This document shows, one piece after another, positions 45,667 to 53,350 of a stretch of DNA of 64,000 nucleotides; position 1 is the first letter of the stretch, and every line of letters starts with the position of its first letter. Origin of the DNA: Acidobacteriota bacterium (GTDB taxonomy: Bacteria; Acidobacteriota; Terriglobia; Bryobacterales; Bryobacteraceae). Below the pieces are notes generated by a model that worked only from the letters and a program-made list of their open reading frames with translations, made no database searches and was not told the DNA's origin. The stretch spans positions 35,920 through 99,919 of the forward strand of contig JAFLBB010000006.1 in NCBI GenBank assembly GCA_017304135.1. Reading direction: 5' to 3'. The translations under genes were made by a program, and so were the position numbers.

Positions 45667-47060
45667 TACAGGGGTTCCTCAAGGACAATGTTGAAAATGA
45701 TATCCGAGTTCGCCCCCGCTTTGACGGGCAGGCGCAACTGGCGGCTGGCGGGGTCGTACTGCAGCGCCGGGTTCTCAGCGCCAATCGCCGCCACCGACCG
45801 AGGTGCGCTCACATTGTGAATCACCCACACATAGCCGCGCTCCACCTTCGATTCGATCTCCAGCCGCAACTGCTCGCCCGCCGGCGCCGCATGCACCTGC
45901 GAGATGTCATCGAGCCTCTCTTCGCTCAGGAAGAACTCCGCGCCGAGACGGGGGAAGTAGTGCAACTCCAGCCCGTTCGCTGATTGCAGGGGAAGAATGA
46001 TGCCATTGCGCGCGAACCGTCGCGGACCATCGGGCGTGGCCACCATCTGGCGGCCACGATGCACGGCCCCGCTGGCCAGATCGGTCCAAACGCCCGGCGG
46101 CAGATAGGTGCGCTCGCGCGTGGCAATCAACACTTCGTCGCCAATCATGAACGACGAGGTGATCGAGGCCGCCACATCATCGCTGGAAAACTGCATCGCC
46201 AGCGGACGAACCACGGGAATGCCGCGGTCGCGCGCCTCGCACAAGTAGGTGTAGAGGTAAGGCTCCCACTGCGGACCGCTCAGAAACTCGCTCCAGGCGA
46301 TCACCTGCTTCAGACCCGGCACCAGCACGCCGGACATGGACGAAGCAGCCAAGTCGGCCAGTGACGGAATGTCGCGCGCATAGACCGGCTTGCCGCGGCG
46401 CAGATCGTCCATGCGCGGCACGGGCATGGGAGGCGTGATGATGTGATGCTCCTCGAGAATCTCTTTCGGGGTGGGGCCGTAATAGACAAACTGCTCCCAC
46501 TGTCGCGCCTGGATGTTGCCCACGCGCAGCCGGCTGCGCTCCGCCGCCCCGGCATCCACATCGTAGGAACCAGGCGAGCCGAAGAACATGCCATAGCCGC
46601 GCGAAGAGAGAAAGAGCGGCGTGGCCGTTGTCAGGCGTTCGCCGCGAACATCGAGCTTGCCCTCCGTGCTCAACCCGTACGCCGCGAAACCGAAGATACG
46701 CTCGGCCTGTTCGAGATGAATCGCCGTCTCGATCCCTGATGGCTGCGCATGCGCCACCGGCTCCTGACTAAACAACGGCGAGCCGTCTGAGACGAGCTCC
46801 GCGCGGAGGACCAGCGTCGCGCGGTCCATGTGGAGCCGCACATAGCGCGTCTCCCACACGAGCGCCGCCGCCGTTGCCGTGAGCTTCACCGCCACCTCGT
46901 CCTGCACCGGATCGCGGCTCAGGCAAGCGGCCTGCCAGCAGCGTGTGAAGCGGAAGCTGCTCTCGCTGATCCAGCCCACTTCGGCCGCGCCATCGCTCAG
47001 CGTCAACAGCGTGATGTTGCCGCGCCGTGTATACGAGGCAACGGCAGCCTGCATGGCCAC
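45666..47060 (-). CDS. GH31-like protein lacking the catalytic barrel
   Basis: 464 residues from the GTG at 47058-47060. A better signal peptide (RLAVSFLLAAVAMQA) would come from a CTG at 47091-47093, preceded by AAGGAG and overlapping the upstream stop; no in-frame ATG exists there. The N-terminal half has the GH31 beta-sandwich (EQAERIFGFAAYG, SSRGYGMFFGSPGSYDVD, YYGPTPKEILEEHH). The C-terminal half has GH31 tail features (EPYLYTYLCEARDRGIPVVRPL, FMIGDEVLIA, YLPPGVWTDLASG). The ~250-residue barrel between them, with nucleophile and acid/base aspartates, is missing. It is therefore probably non-catalytic, a binding or scaffold protein. Extracytoplasmic. Confidence 0.7.
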   Translation of the reverse strand: MAMQAAVASYTRRGNITLLTLSDGAAEVGWISESSFRFTRCWQAACLSRDPVQDEVAVKLTATAAALVWETRYVRLHMDRATLVLRAELVSDGSPLFSQEPVAHAQPSGIETAIHLEQAERIFGFAAYGLSTEGKLDVRGERLTTATPLFLSSRGYGMFFGSPGSYDVDAGAAERSRLRVGNIQARQWEQFVYYGPTPKEILEEHHIITPPMPVPRMDDLRRGKPVYARDIPSLADLAASSMSGVLVPGLKQVIAWSEFLSGPQWEPYLYTYLCEARDRGIPVVRPLAMQFSSDDVAASITSSFMIGDEVLIATRERTYLPPGVWTDLASGAVHRGRQMVATPDGPRRFARNGIILPLQSANGLELHYFPRLGAEFFLSEERLDDISQVHAAPAGEQLRLEIESKVERGYVWVIHNVSAPRSVAAIGAENPALQYDPASRQLRLPVKAGANSDIIFNIVLEEPL

Positions 47061-47083
47061 CGCCGCCAGAAGGAATGAAACGG

Positions 47084-48262
47084 CTAACCGCAGATGCGTA
47101 CCAGCTCCTTCTGAATCTCGCCCGTCACCATGGCGCGCCCGGCGCCGACATACATGTTCACTTCGCTGCGCACGCCGAACTCCGGCAGATAGGCGCCGGG
47201 TTCAATGCTGAAGCATGTGCCGGGGATGAGCCGCCGGTCATCGTGCGTCTCGAGGTTGTCCATGTTGGCGCCAGCGCCGTGCACATCGCGGCCAATGGAA
47301 TGACCGGTGCGGTGAATGAAGAAGTGGTCGAGCCCCAGGCCTCGCAAATGGCCGCGCGCGGCGTCGTCCACCTCAAAGCCGTGCACCGCCTCGCCCGCCG
47401 CAATCGCCGACTGCACGCGTTGAATCGCCGCGTCGCGCGCCCCGGCCACGGCCTCGTAGATGCGCACCTGCTCGCTCGGAATCACATCGGCCGTCGAGCC
47501 GGTCCAGGTGATGTCGTAGTACACCGCCTCGGGGTCATTTGCGAGTTTGGCCCACAGGTCAATGAGCAACAAATCGCCTTTGACGATCGGCGCGTGGACC
47601 TCCGCCGTCGGTTCGTAATGCGGGTTGGAGGCATTCGCGTTCACCGCCACAATCGGACCATGATCCGTGAACAGCCCCTCGCGCCGGAAGGCCTCGAGGA
47701 TAAACTGCTGCACGTCGTACTCGCTCACCGCCTGGCCTAGCCTCAGCCGTTCGCCGGCGAACACAAACCCGTCCGCGCGCACACGGTCCACGCGGCGGCC
47801 CGCTTCCAGATGCGTCTCCAGTTGCGCCTCGGTCCAGCGCGCTTCGAAGAACTGCACCAGGTTGGCCGAACTGGCGATCTCCACACCCAGCGAACGCACC
47901 AGCTCAATCGTGCCCGCGTCCACCAGCCCGATGTAGGGGATGTTGTTCTTCGGCGAATACTGCATGGCGATGCGCCGCGCCCCGCCCAGCAGCGTCGTCA
48001 GCGCCTCCACTTGTGTGCCCCAGCTTGAGTACTTCTTCTTCGCCCCCGGCAGCGCATCGAGCATGCCCGATTCAATGGCATGCACCAGCGCGCGCGGTTC
48101 GCCCGTGGACGGAATGAAGTAATACCAGCGCCGAGTCACCATGCGAGGCGGACGGAAGCCGAGTACGCGATAAGCGAGCGGGTCGCGCTCGTGGTGGTCA
48201 TAGAAGAGCCAGCCGTCGAGTTGTTCCTCGCGCAGGGCGGCCTGGATGTCGGTCACGTTCAT
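47084..48262 (-). CDS. M24 metallopeptidase (Xaa-Pro aminopeptidase-like)
   Basis: 392 residues from the ATG at 48260-48262, with GGAGAATCC upstream. Creatinase-like N-domain (~1-150), then pita-bread fold with metal ligands in LLLIDLWAKLANDPEAVYYDITWTG (two Asp), FIHRTGHSIGRDVHG (His), FSIEPGAYLP and VRSEVNMYV (two Glu). No signal peptide, so cytoplasmic. It would cleave an N-terminal residue preceding proline. It sits inside the minus-strand run; its stop overlaps the plausible CTG start of the GH31-like gene. Confidence 0.9.
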   Translation of the reverse strand: MNVTDIQAALREEQLDGWLFYDHHERDPLAYRVLGFRPPRMVTRRWYYFIPSTGEPRALVHAIESGMLDALPGAKKKYSSWGTQVEALTTLLGGARRIAMQYSPKNNIPYIGLVDAGTIELVRSLGVEIASSANLVQFFEARWTEAQLETHLEAGRRVDRVRADGFVFAGERLRLGQAVSEYDVQQFILEAFRREGLFTDHGPIVAVNANASNPHYEPTAEVHAPIVKGDLLLIDLWAKLANDPEAVYYDITWTGSTADVIPSEQVRIYEAVAGARDAAIQRVQSAIAAGEAVHGFEVDDAARGHLRGLGLDHFFIHRTGHSIGRDVHGAGANMDNLETHDDRRLIPGTCFSIEPGAYLPEFGVRSEVNMYVGAGRAMVTGEIQKELVRICG

Positions 48263-48281
48263 GTTCGGATTCTCCGTGCGC

Positions 48282-49169
48282 TCACGGGAGCGCCAATGCC
48301 CAATCATAAGCCGCGCGGGCGATGCGGGCGATAACAGCCTCGCGCGTGGCCTCGTCGGCCCGTGAGTCGCGGATGAAGACGGCCACCGCCAGATGGCGCC
48401 CGTTGGGCAGCGTCACGATGCCGATATCGTTGGTCGCCGCCGTCACGCCTTTCAAGGTTCCCGAGGTGCCGGTCTTATGCGCCACCGGCGTGCCCGGCGG
48501 CAGATTGCCCTTGATGCGCCGCATGCCGGTGGGCGTCTCCGTCATCATTTTCAACAACAGTTCGCGTGACTCCGGCTTCAACCCGCGAGGGTTCATGATG
48601 GCATAGAGCAGTTGGATCGCCGCAACCGGCGTGGAGTAGTTCTTGTACTGCGTCGCCTGCCGCGCCCCGATCTGCTTCTCGGTATGCAACACCCGCATCT
48701 CGGTGATCTTGATCAACTCCAGAAACGCATCCACCATCTCCGGACCGCCCAGCGCGCGCAGCAGCACATCGCACGCCGTGCCGTCACTCTGCGAGACGTT
48801 GTAGGCGAGCACCTCGTCCAGCGTCAGGCTGGTGCCCTGCGGATAGCGGTCGCGCAGCGGGCTCCACTGCGGCGGCTTCACAAAGTCCTTCGGAGTGATC
48901 TGCACCAGTTGGTTCAGCGCCATGCGACCGCGATCCACACGCGTCATCACGTGCAGTGCGATCGGCAGCTTGTAGACGCTCTGCATGGGAAACCGGTCGT
49001 TGCCGTGAAACGCGTAGGCCCTTTCGGTCTCCATCAACGAGAACGCCGCGCCCACCTGGCCCTGCGCCGGCGCAGCCATCGCCGCGATGTCGGGCATGGC
49101 GGCGGTTTGCGACCACAGCGGGGCCAGCAGCCCCACGGCGACGATCGCCGGACTAATGCGCGCTCTCAC
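48282..49169 (-). CDS. Class A (A2-like) beta-lactamase
   Basis: About 295 residues from a GTG at 49167-49169 (a TTG at 49190 is possible). The N-terminus RARISPAIVAVGLLAPLWSQ is a signal peptide, so periplasmic. Serine motif FPMQSVYKLP (SxxK), SDG in VSQSDGTACD instead of the usual SDN, the omega-loop HTEKQIGARQATQYKNYSTP with the general-base Glu, and HKTGTSG (KTG). The extended omega region resembles the PER/CfxA subclass. It would hydrolyse beta-lactams; the SDG variant also occurs in mycobacterial BlaC. Overlaps the symporter stop by 17 bases. Confidence 0.88.
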   Translation of the reverse strand: MRARISPAIVAVGLLAPLWSQTAAMPDIAAMAAPAQGQVGAAFSLMETERAYAFHGNDRFPMQSVYKLPIALHVMTRVDRGRMALNQLVQITPKDFVKPPQWSPLRDRYPQGTSLTLDEVLAYNVSQSDGTACDVLLRALGGPEMVDAFLELIKITEMRVLHTEKQIGARQATQYKNYSTPVAAIQLLYAIMNPRGLKPESRELLLKMMTETPTGMRRIKGNLPPGTPVAHKTGTSGTLKGVTAATNDIGIVTLPNGRHLAVAVFIRDSRADEATREAVIARIARAAYDWALALP

Positions 49170-50577
49170 CACCGGCTGCTTCCGCCTCAAAGAATGGCTT
49201 CCATTTCGATTCGGGAGGCGGCGGCGAAAGCAGGCTCACCACCACCAGCGCGGTCACAGAAGCGCCCACCGCTGGATACACGGCATCGAGCGTATAGCCC
49301 ATGAAGTTCCAGAGAATCGTCACCGCCGCGCCCAGCGTGATCGACGCAATCGCCCCCGACGTCGTCGCCCGCTTCCAGAAAAACACCGCCAGCACCGAGG
49401 GCGTCACCGCCGCGCCATAGATCGTATAGGCATAGAGCGCCGCTTTGAGGATGCTCTCAAAATGCGCCGCCTGCAACAGCGCGAACAGCCCCAGCGCCAC
49501 CACGATGATGCGCGAAACCAGCAGCGTCTGCCGCTCCCCCGCCGACGGGTTGAGGAAGCGCAGATAGACATCGTGGATCAGGTTCGTCGCCGGAGAGAAC
49601 AGGTAATTGTTCGCCGTGGAAATCACCTTGGCGAAGATGCCGCCGATGAGAAACGCTCCGATCCACGGCGGCAGGCCGAGCTTGGCGCTCACCGGAATCG
49701 TCTCGCGCGGATTGTCGATCGTAAGGAACGAACTGCCGAACACGGCAAACGTGATCAGCGCTGTTTCCAGCACCAGCGTCCCGATGATCCAGCCATACAC
49801 AGCCAGCTTGGCGTCGCGCTCCGAACGCGCCGAGAAGAACTTCTGGTACATGCCCTGGTTGCCCACCAGCAGCAGCATGGTCGGCAGCAGCAGCCCGAAG
49901 GCCTGGTCCGGCGACATCGTGCTGAACAGCGTGAAGTGGTCCGGCGGCAGTTTCGCCGTCACCGTGCTCCAACCGCCCGCGGCGTTGAGCAGGATGGGCA
50001 GCGAGACCAGCACGGTCACCACGATCAGTCCGCCGATGATGCGGTCCAGATAGGCCACGCTCGCCATCCCCGCCGCCGCCGTGAACAGGATCACGAACCC
50101 GGCGATGACGTACATGCCCGTCGTGCGGTCGGTGCCGAAGATGAGGTGCAGGATGTCGCCGCCGCCCTTGAACTGGTAGCTCGTGATCACCGTGTAGGCG
50201 ATCACGATGGCCAGCGTTGCCATCACCCGCGCCACCGGGTTGTAGCGGTTCTCCAAAAGATCGGGCACGGTGAACTGCGCAAACCGCCGCGCACGCGCCG
50301 CGATGAACGCAATCACGGCCAACCCGCACCAGCCGCCCGCCGGTTGCCACAATCCGGCAAAGCCATACTTGTAGGCCGCCTCGCCGCCGGCAAACAGCGA
50401 GCCTGCGCCGATCCAACTCGACAGCAGTGTGAACACCAGCACATGCCACGGCAGCGTGCGCCCGGCCAGCAGGAAGTCCGTGCGGTTCTTCACGCCCAGC
50501 ATCTTTTGAATCGACACGCCCACCAGGACCGCGACCACCGCGGCCAGCACGACGATATAGAAAGTGTTGTCCATCAT
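49153..50577 (-). CDS. Sodium:solute symporter (SSS family)
   Basis: 474 residues with about 13 hydrophobic helices. Signature-like segments: FTLLSSWIGAGSLFAGGEAAYKYGFAGLW in the N-terminal core, RFAQFTVPDLLENRYNPVARV, VGNQGMYQKFFSARSERDAKLAV, and IGGIFAKVISTANNYLFSPATNLIHDVY. Inner-membrane importer driven by a sodium gradient; substrate could be a sugar, amino acid or carboxylate. The ATG overlaps the Wzt-like ATPase stop by 4 bases (ATGA). Confidence 0.9.
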   Translation of the reverse strand: MMDNTFYIVVLAAVVAVLVGVSIQKMLGVKNRTDFLLAGRTLPWHVLVFTLLSSWIGAGSLFAGGEAAYKYGFAGLWQPAGGWCGLAVIAFIAARARRFAQFTVPDLLENRYNPVARVMATLAIVIAYTVITSYQFKGGGDILHLIFGTDRTTGMYVIAGFVILFTAAAGMASVAYLDRIIGGLIVVTVLVSLPILLNAAGGWSTVTAKLPPDHFTLFSTMSPDQAFGLLLPTMLLLVGNQGMYQKFFSARSERDAKLAVYGWIIGTLVLETALITFAVFGSSFLTIDNPRETIPVSAKLGLPPWIGAFLIGGIFAKVISTANNYLFSPATNLIHDVYLRFLNPSAGERQTLLVSRIIVVALGLFALLQAAHFESILKAALYAYTIYGAAVTPSVLAVFFWKRATTSGAIASITLGAAVTILWNFMGYTLDAVYPAVGASVTALVVVSLLSPPPPESKWKPFFEAEAAGGESAH

Positions 50578-51836
50578 CCGTCCTTGTGCGCGGCCGCTTC
50601 CACGACGCGCGACTCCACACGCACCGGCAGGCTGGCCACGCCCGCCACGCCGCGCGGGTCGGCGACGCGAAAGCTGAGCACATCGTCAATCCAGTCCTGG
50701 CTCGTGCCGTCCCAGTTTTGCGTGGCCGCCGTCAGCGTGTATTCATGCCCCGCCAGCAGGCAATCGAAACCAAATTCCACCACCAACTCCTGACCCGCCG
50801 CCACCGCGCCCAGTTCCCTGCCCTCCACGCGCGTGTTGGTGCCAAACACATCCAGGCCCAGCCGGTTGCGAATGAGGATACCGATCACCGGCTGATCACA
50901 GGCCCGCACAAACTCGGCCCGCACGCGCACCGTCACCGCGCTGCCCGATGGCACCACGCTCACCGCGCGGCCATTCAAATCGAGCAACTCCACTTCCACC
51001 ACGCGGCTCGACCCGTCACCGTGGCGATACGTGCTGTCGCCCTGCTGCGTGCGCTCGTCCTCGCCGCGCGGCGCATGATGCTCCAGCACCAGCCCGACAT
51101 AGCGGTTCACCACGTCTGACGGCCGCCCTTCGGCAATCACCTGGCCGTGATGCAAAAAGACGGCGCGGTCGGCCAGCCGCTTCACCAAACCGAGGTCATG
51201 CGAAACGAACAGAATCGTCACGCCGCGTGCCTTCAACTCTTCAAACTTCTCCACGCAGCGCCGGGAGAAGATCGCATCGCCCACCGCCAGCGCCTCATCC
51301 ACAATGAGCACGTCGGGCTCCACATGAATCGCCGTGGAAAAGGCCAGCCGCACGTACATGCCGCTGGAATACTCCTTCACTGGTCGGTCAATGAACTCGC
51401 CGATGCCGGCAAAAGCTTCGATGCGCGGAAAGGCCTCGATCATCTCATCACGCGTGCGGCCCATGATCTCGCCGTTGAGCAGCACGTTCTCTCGGCCCGT
51501 GAACTCCGGGTTGAAGCCCGCTCCCAGTTCCAGCAGCGCCGCCACCCGGCCCTCCACGCGCACCACGCCGCGCGTCGGCGTGACAATGCCGGCCACGATC
51601 TGCAGCAGCGTGCTCTTGCCGGAACCGTTCGGCCCGATGAGCGCCAGCATCTCGCCCGCGTTCACCTGCAGCGTCACGTCTTCCAATGCGTGAAAATCGT
51701 GATGCCGCTGCCGCCCCGTGGCCACCTCAATGAGCCGGTCAGAGGGCCGCTTGTACATCGCGTACACTTTGCTGATGTTCTGAATGGCAATCACAGCCGA
51801 ACCCTGTCCCGACGTGCCCGAGGAATGTTTCAGCAT
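50574..51836 (-). CDS. ABC ATPase of polysaccharide export type, Wzt-like with C-terminal carbohydrate-binding domain
   Basis: 420 residues. Nucleotide-binding domain (~15-255): Walker A LIGPNGSGKSTLL, signature KEYSSGMYVRLAFS, Walker B VLIVDEALAVGDAIFSR and switch FVSHDLGLV. A Wzt-type immunoglobulin-like domain follows (~280-400: VEVELLDLNGRAVSVV, NRLGLDVFGTNTRVEG), which in homologues reads the terminal cap of O-antigen chains. The usual Wzm permease gene is not adjacent; the neighbours are a GT-C transferase upstream (12-base gap) and the SSS symporter downstream. Its permease must be elsewhere. Confidence 0.9.
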   Translation of the reverse strand: MLKHSSGTSGQGSAVIAIQNISKVYAMYKRPSDRLIEVATGRQRHHDFHALEDVTLQVNAGEMLALIGPNGSGKSTLLQIVAGIVTPTRGVVRVEGRVAALLELGAGFNPEFTGRENVLLNGEIMGRTRDEMIEAFPRIEAFAGIGEFIDRPVKEYSSGMYVRLAFSTAIHVEPDVLIVDEALAVGDAIFSRRCVEKFEELKARGVTILFVSHDLGLVKRLADRAVFLHHGQVIAEGRPSDVVNRYVGLVLEHHAPRGEDERTQQGDSTYRHGDGSSRVVEVELLDLNGRAVSVVPSGSAVTVRVRAEFVRACDQPVIGILIRNRLGLDVFGTNTRVEGRELGAVAAGQELVVEFGFDCLLAGHEYTLTAATQNWDGTSQDWIDDVLSFRVADPRGVAGVASLPVRVESRVVEAAAHKDG

Positions 51837-51848
51837 ACCGCGCCGCCC

Positions 51849-53300
51849 TCAGGGCGGATCAAAGGCGTAGACCTCCAACCGACGGAAGCGTCCGAGGAAC
51901 CGCGCAGGTCCGTGGCGCGCGGCGATGCGCGGAATGTAGGTCGACGTCCCCGGCACATCGGCGTACACCATCGCCGCGAAGCGCTGTCCGGCCACACGCG
52001 ATACGGCGGCATCGAAGAACGGCTCTTGCCGCGAGTGCACGTAATAGGGCAGCGCGATGGTCGGCCCTGCATGTTCGTAAAAGAGCGACGGGGCCACTAA
52101 AAAACCATGCCATCGGGCGTCGCGCAACCGAACTGGATGCGCGGCCTCGACCAGTCCGCTCTGCATCAGCACCGGCGCAGCCCGGCCGCCTTCCCACTGG
52201 CGCACCGCCGCCATTGCCGCGCGCCAATCGGCATCGGCATGCGCAGGCCACGCACCTTGCATGGCCACACTCGCCGCCAGAACCGCCGCTGAGAACACCG
52301 TGGCAAAACGCATCCGGCCTCGCGCATCGGTCAGCGCGGCGATCACGGCTGGAACGGCGAACAGCCAGCCCACCAGGATCGCCAGCGTATAGCGATGAAG
52401 AAAAACGTTGGCCGGCGCGCTGAGCCCATAGCCAAGCAGCAGCGCACCCATCACCAAAGCCAGCGAAACGCCCATGGTCAGGTGCCGCTTCGTCTCCGCT
52501 CCCCAACCGCCCCAGCGCCACCCTCCAACCGCCACCAGCACCGCCAACGCCACCACCGCCGGACCGGCGATCGCCGGCGGCATCAACAACCGCAGGTCAC
52601 CCCAGTTCAGCGGGCGCGGGGGAATCAGCATCGTGCGCGTGCCCCCGGCAATCTCCCGCAGGCGTAACGCTTCCGGCAGCGCCACCAATCCCGCCCCGGC
52701 CACAATCGCGGCCATCGCCCACCACCTCCGCCGGTCCCAGTCCCGCCACGGGACCATCCAGATCAGCCACACCCCATGAGCCAGCAGGCTCGTCGCCACA
52801 AGCGGTTGCGCATGCACGAGCAGTCCCGCGCTCACCATCCACGCCACGCCCGCGCGCACCGACCACTGCCGGCACAGGCTCATCCATGCCGCCGTGGCCA
52901 CCACCAGCAGCAGCACGGCCAGCGCGTATGGCCTCGCGTCAAGTGCAAAGAACGAGAGATCCGGCGAGGCTACGCACATCGCCGCCACCGCCCACCCGAA
53001 ACCGCCGCCAAACCGCCGCTCCATCCACACGCCGAGCACCGCCACCGCCCCCGCCATCGCCGCCAACGACGGCAACCTCAGGGCCCACTCGCTGTGCCCG
53101 GCCACCTGCGTCCAGCCAAGCAGCAGCGCGCCATAGAAGCGCGAGTTCGGGTGCATCCCCGTCCGCACCCACAACTCCCGCCATCCATCGGCGATCGTCC
53201 ACCACGTCCCGGTCTCGTCCATCCACAGGCTATCCAAGCCCGGCAACAGCCAGTACCGGACCACATGAATCGCCGTGAGAGTCAGCAGCAGCCAGCGCAA
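51849..53300 (-). CDS. GT-C fold membrane glycosyltransferase (dolichyl-mannose/ArnT-like)
   Basis: 483 residues with around 10-12 transmembrane helices and a periplasmic C-terminal domain (~385-483). The first loop has WMDETGTWWTIADGW, the acidic motif expected in the first extracytoplasmic loop of GT39/ArnT-like enzymes. These transfer sugars from lipid-linked donors to lipids, glycans or proteins on the periplasmic side. The TTG start at 53298-53300 has no clear ribosome site, so the exact start is uncertain. First gene of the seven-gene run; polysaccharide export context fits the ABC gene downstream. Confidence 0.8.
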   Translation of the reverse strand: MRWLLLTLTAIHVVRYWLLPGLDSLWMDETGTWWTIADGWRELWVRTGMHPNSRFYGALLLGWTQVAGHSEWALRLPSLAAMAGAVAVLGVWMERRFGGGFGWAVAAMCVASPDLSFFALDARPYALAVLLLVVATAAWMSLCRQWSVRAGVAWMVSAGLLVHAQPLVATSLLAHGVWLIWMVPWRDWDRRRWWAMAAIVAGAGLVALPEALRLREIAGGTRTMLIPPRPLNWGDLRLLMPPAIAGPAVVALAVLVAVGGWRWGGWGAETKRHLTMGVSLALVMGALLLGYGLSAPANVFLHRYTLAILVGWLFAVPAVIAALTDARGRMRFATVFSAAVLAASVAMQGAWPAHADADWRAAMAAVRQWEGGRAAPVLMQSGLVEAAHPVRLRDARWHGFLVAPSLFYEHAGPTIALPYYVHSRQEPFFDAAVSRVAGQRFAAMVYADVPGTSTYIPRIAARHGPARFLGRFRRLEVYAFDPP

Positions 53301-53350
53301 TCGAATCAGAATAGCAGCCGCACCCCCCGCCCGGCGCTACAATCAGGCTT

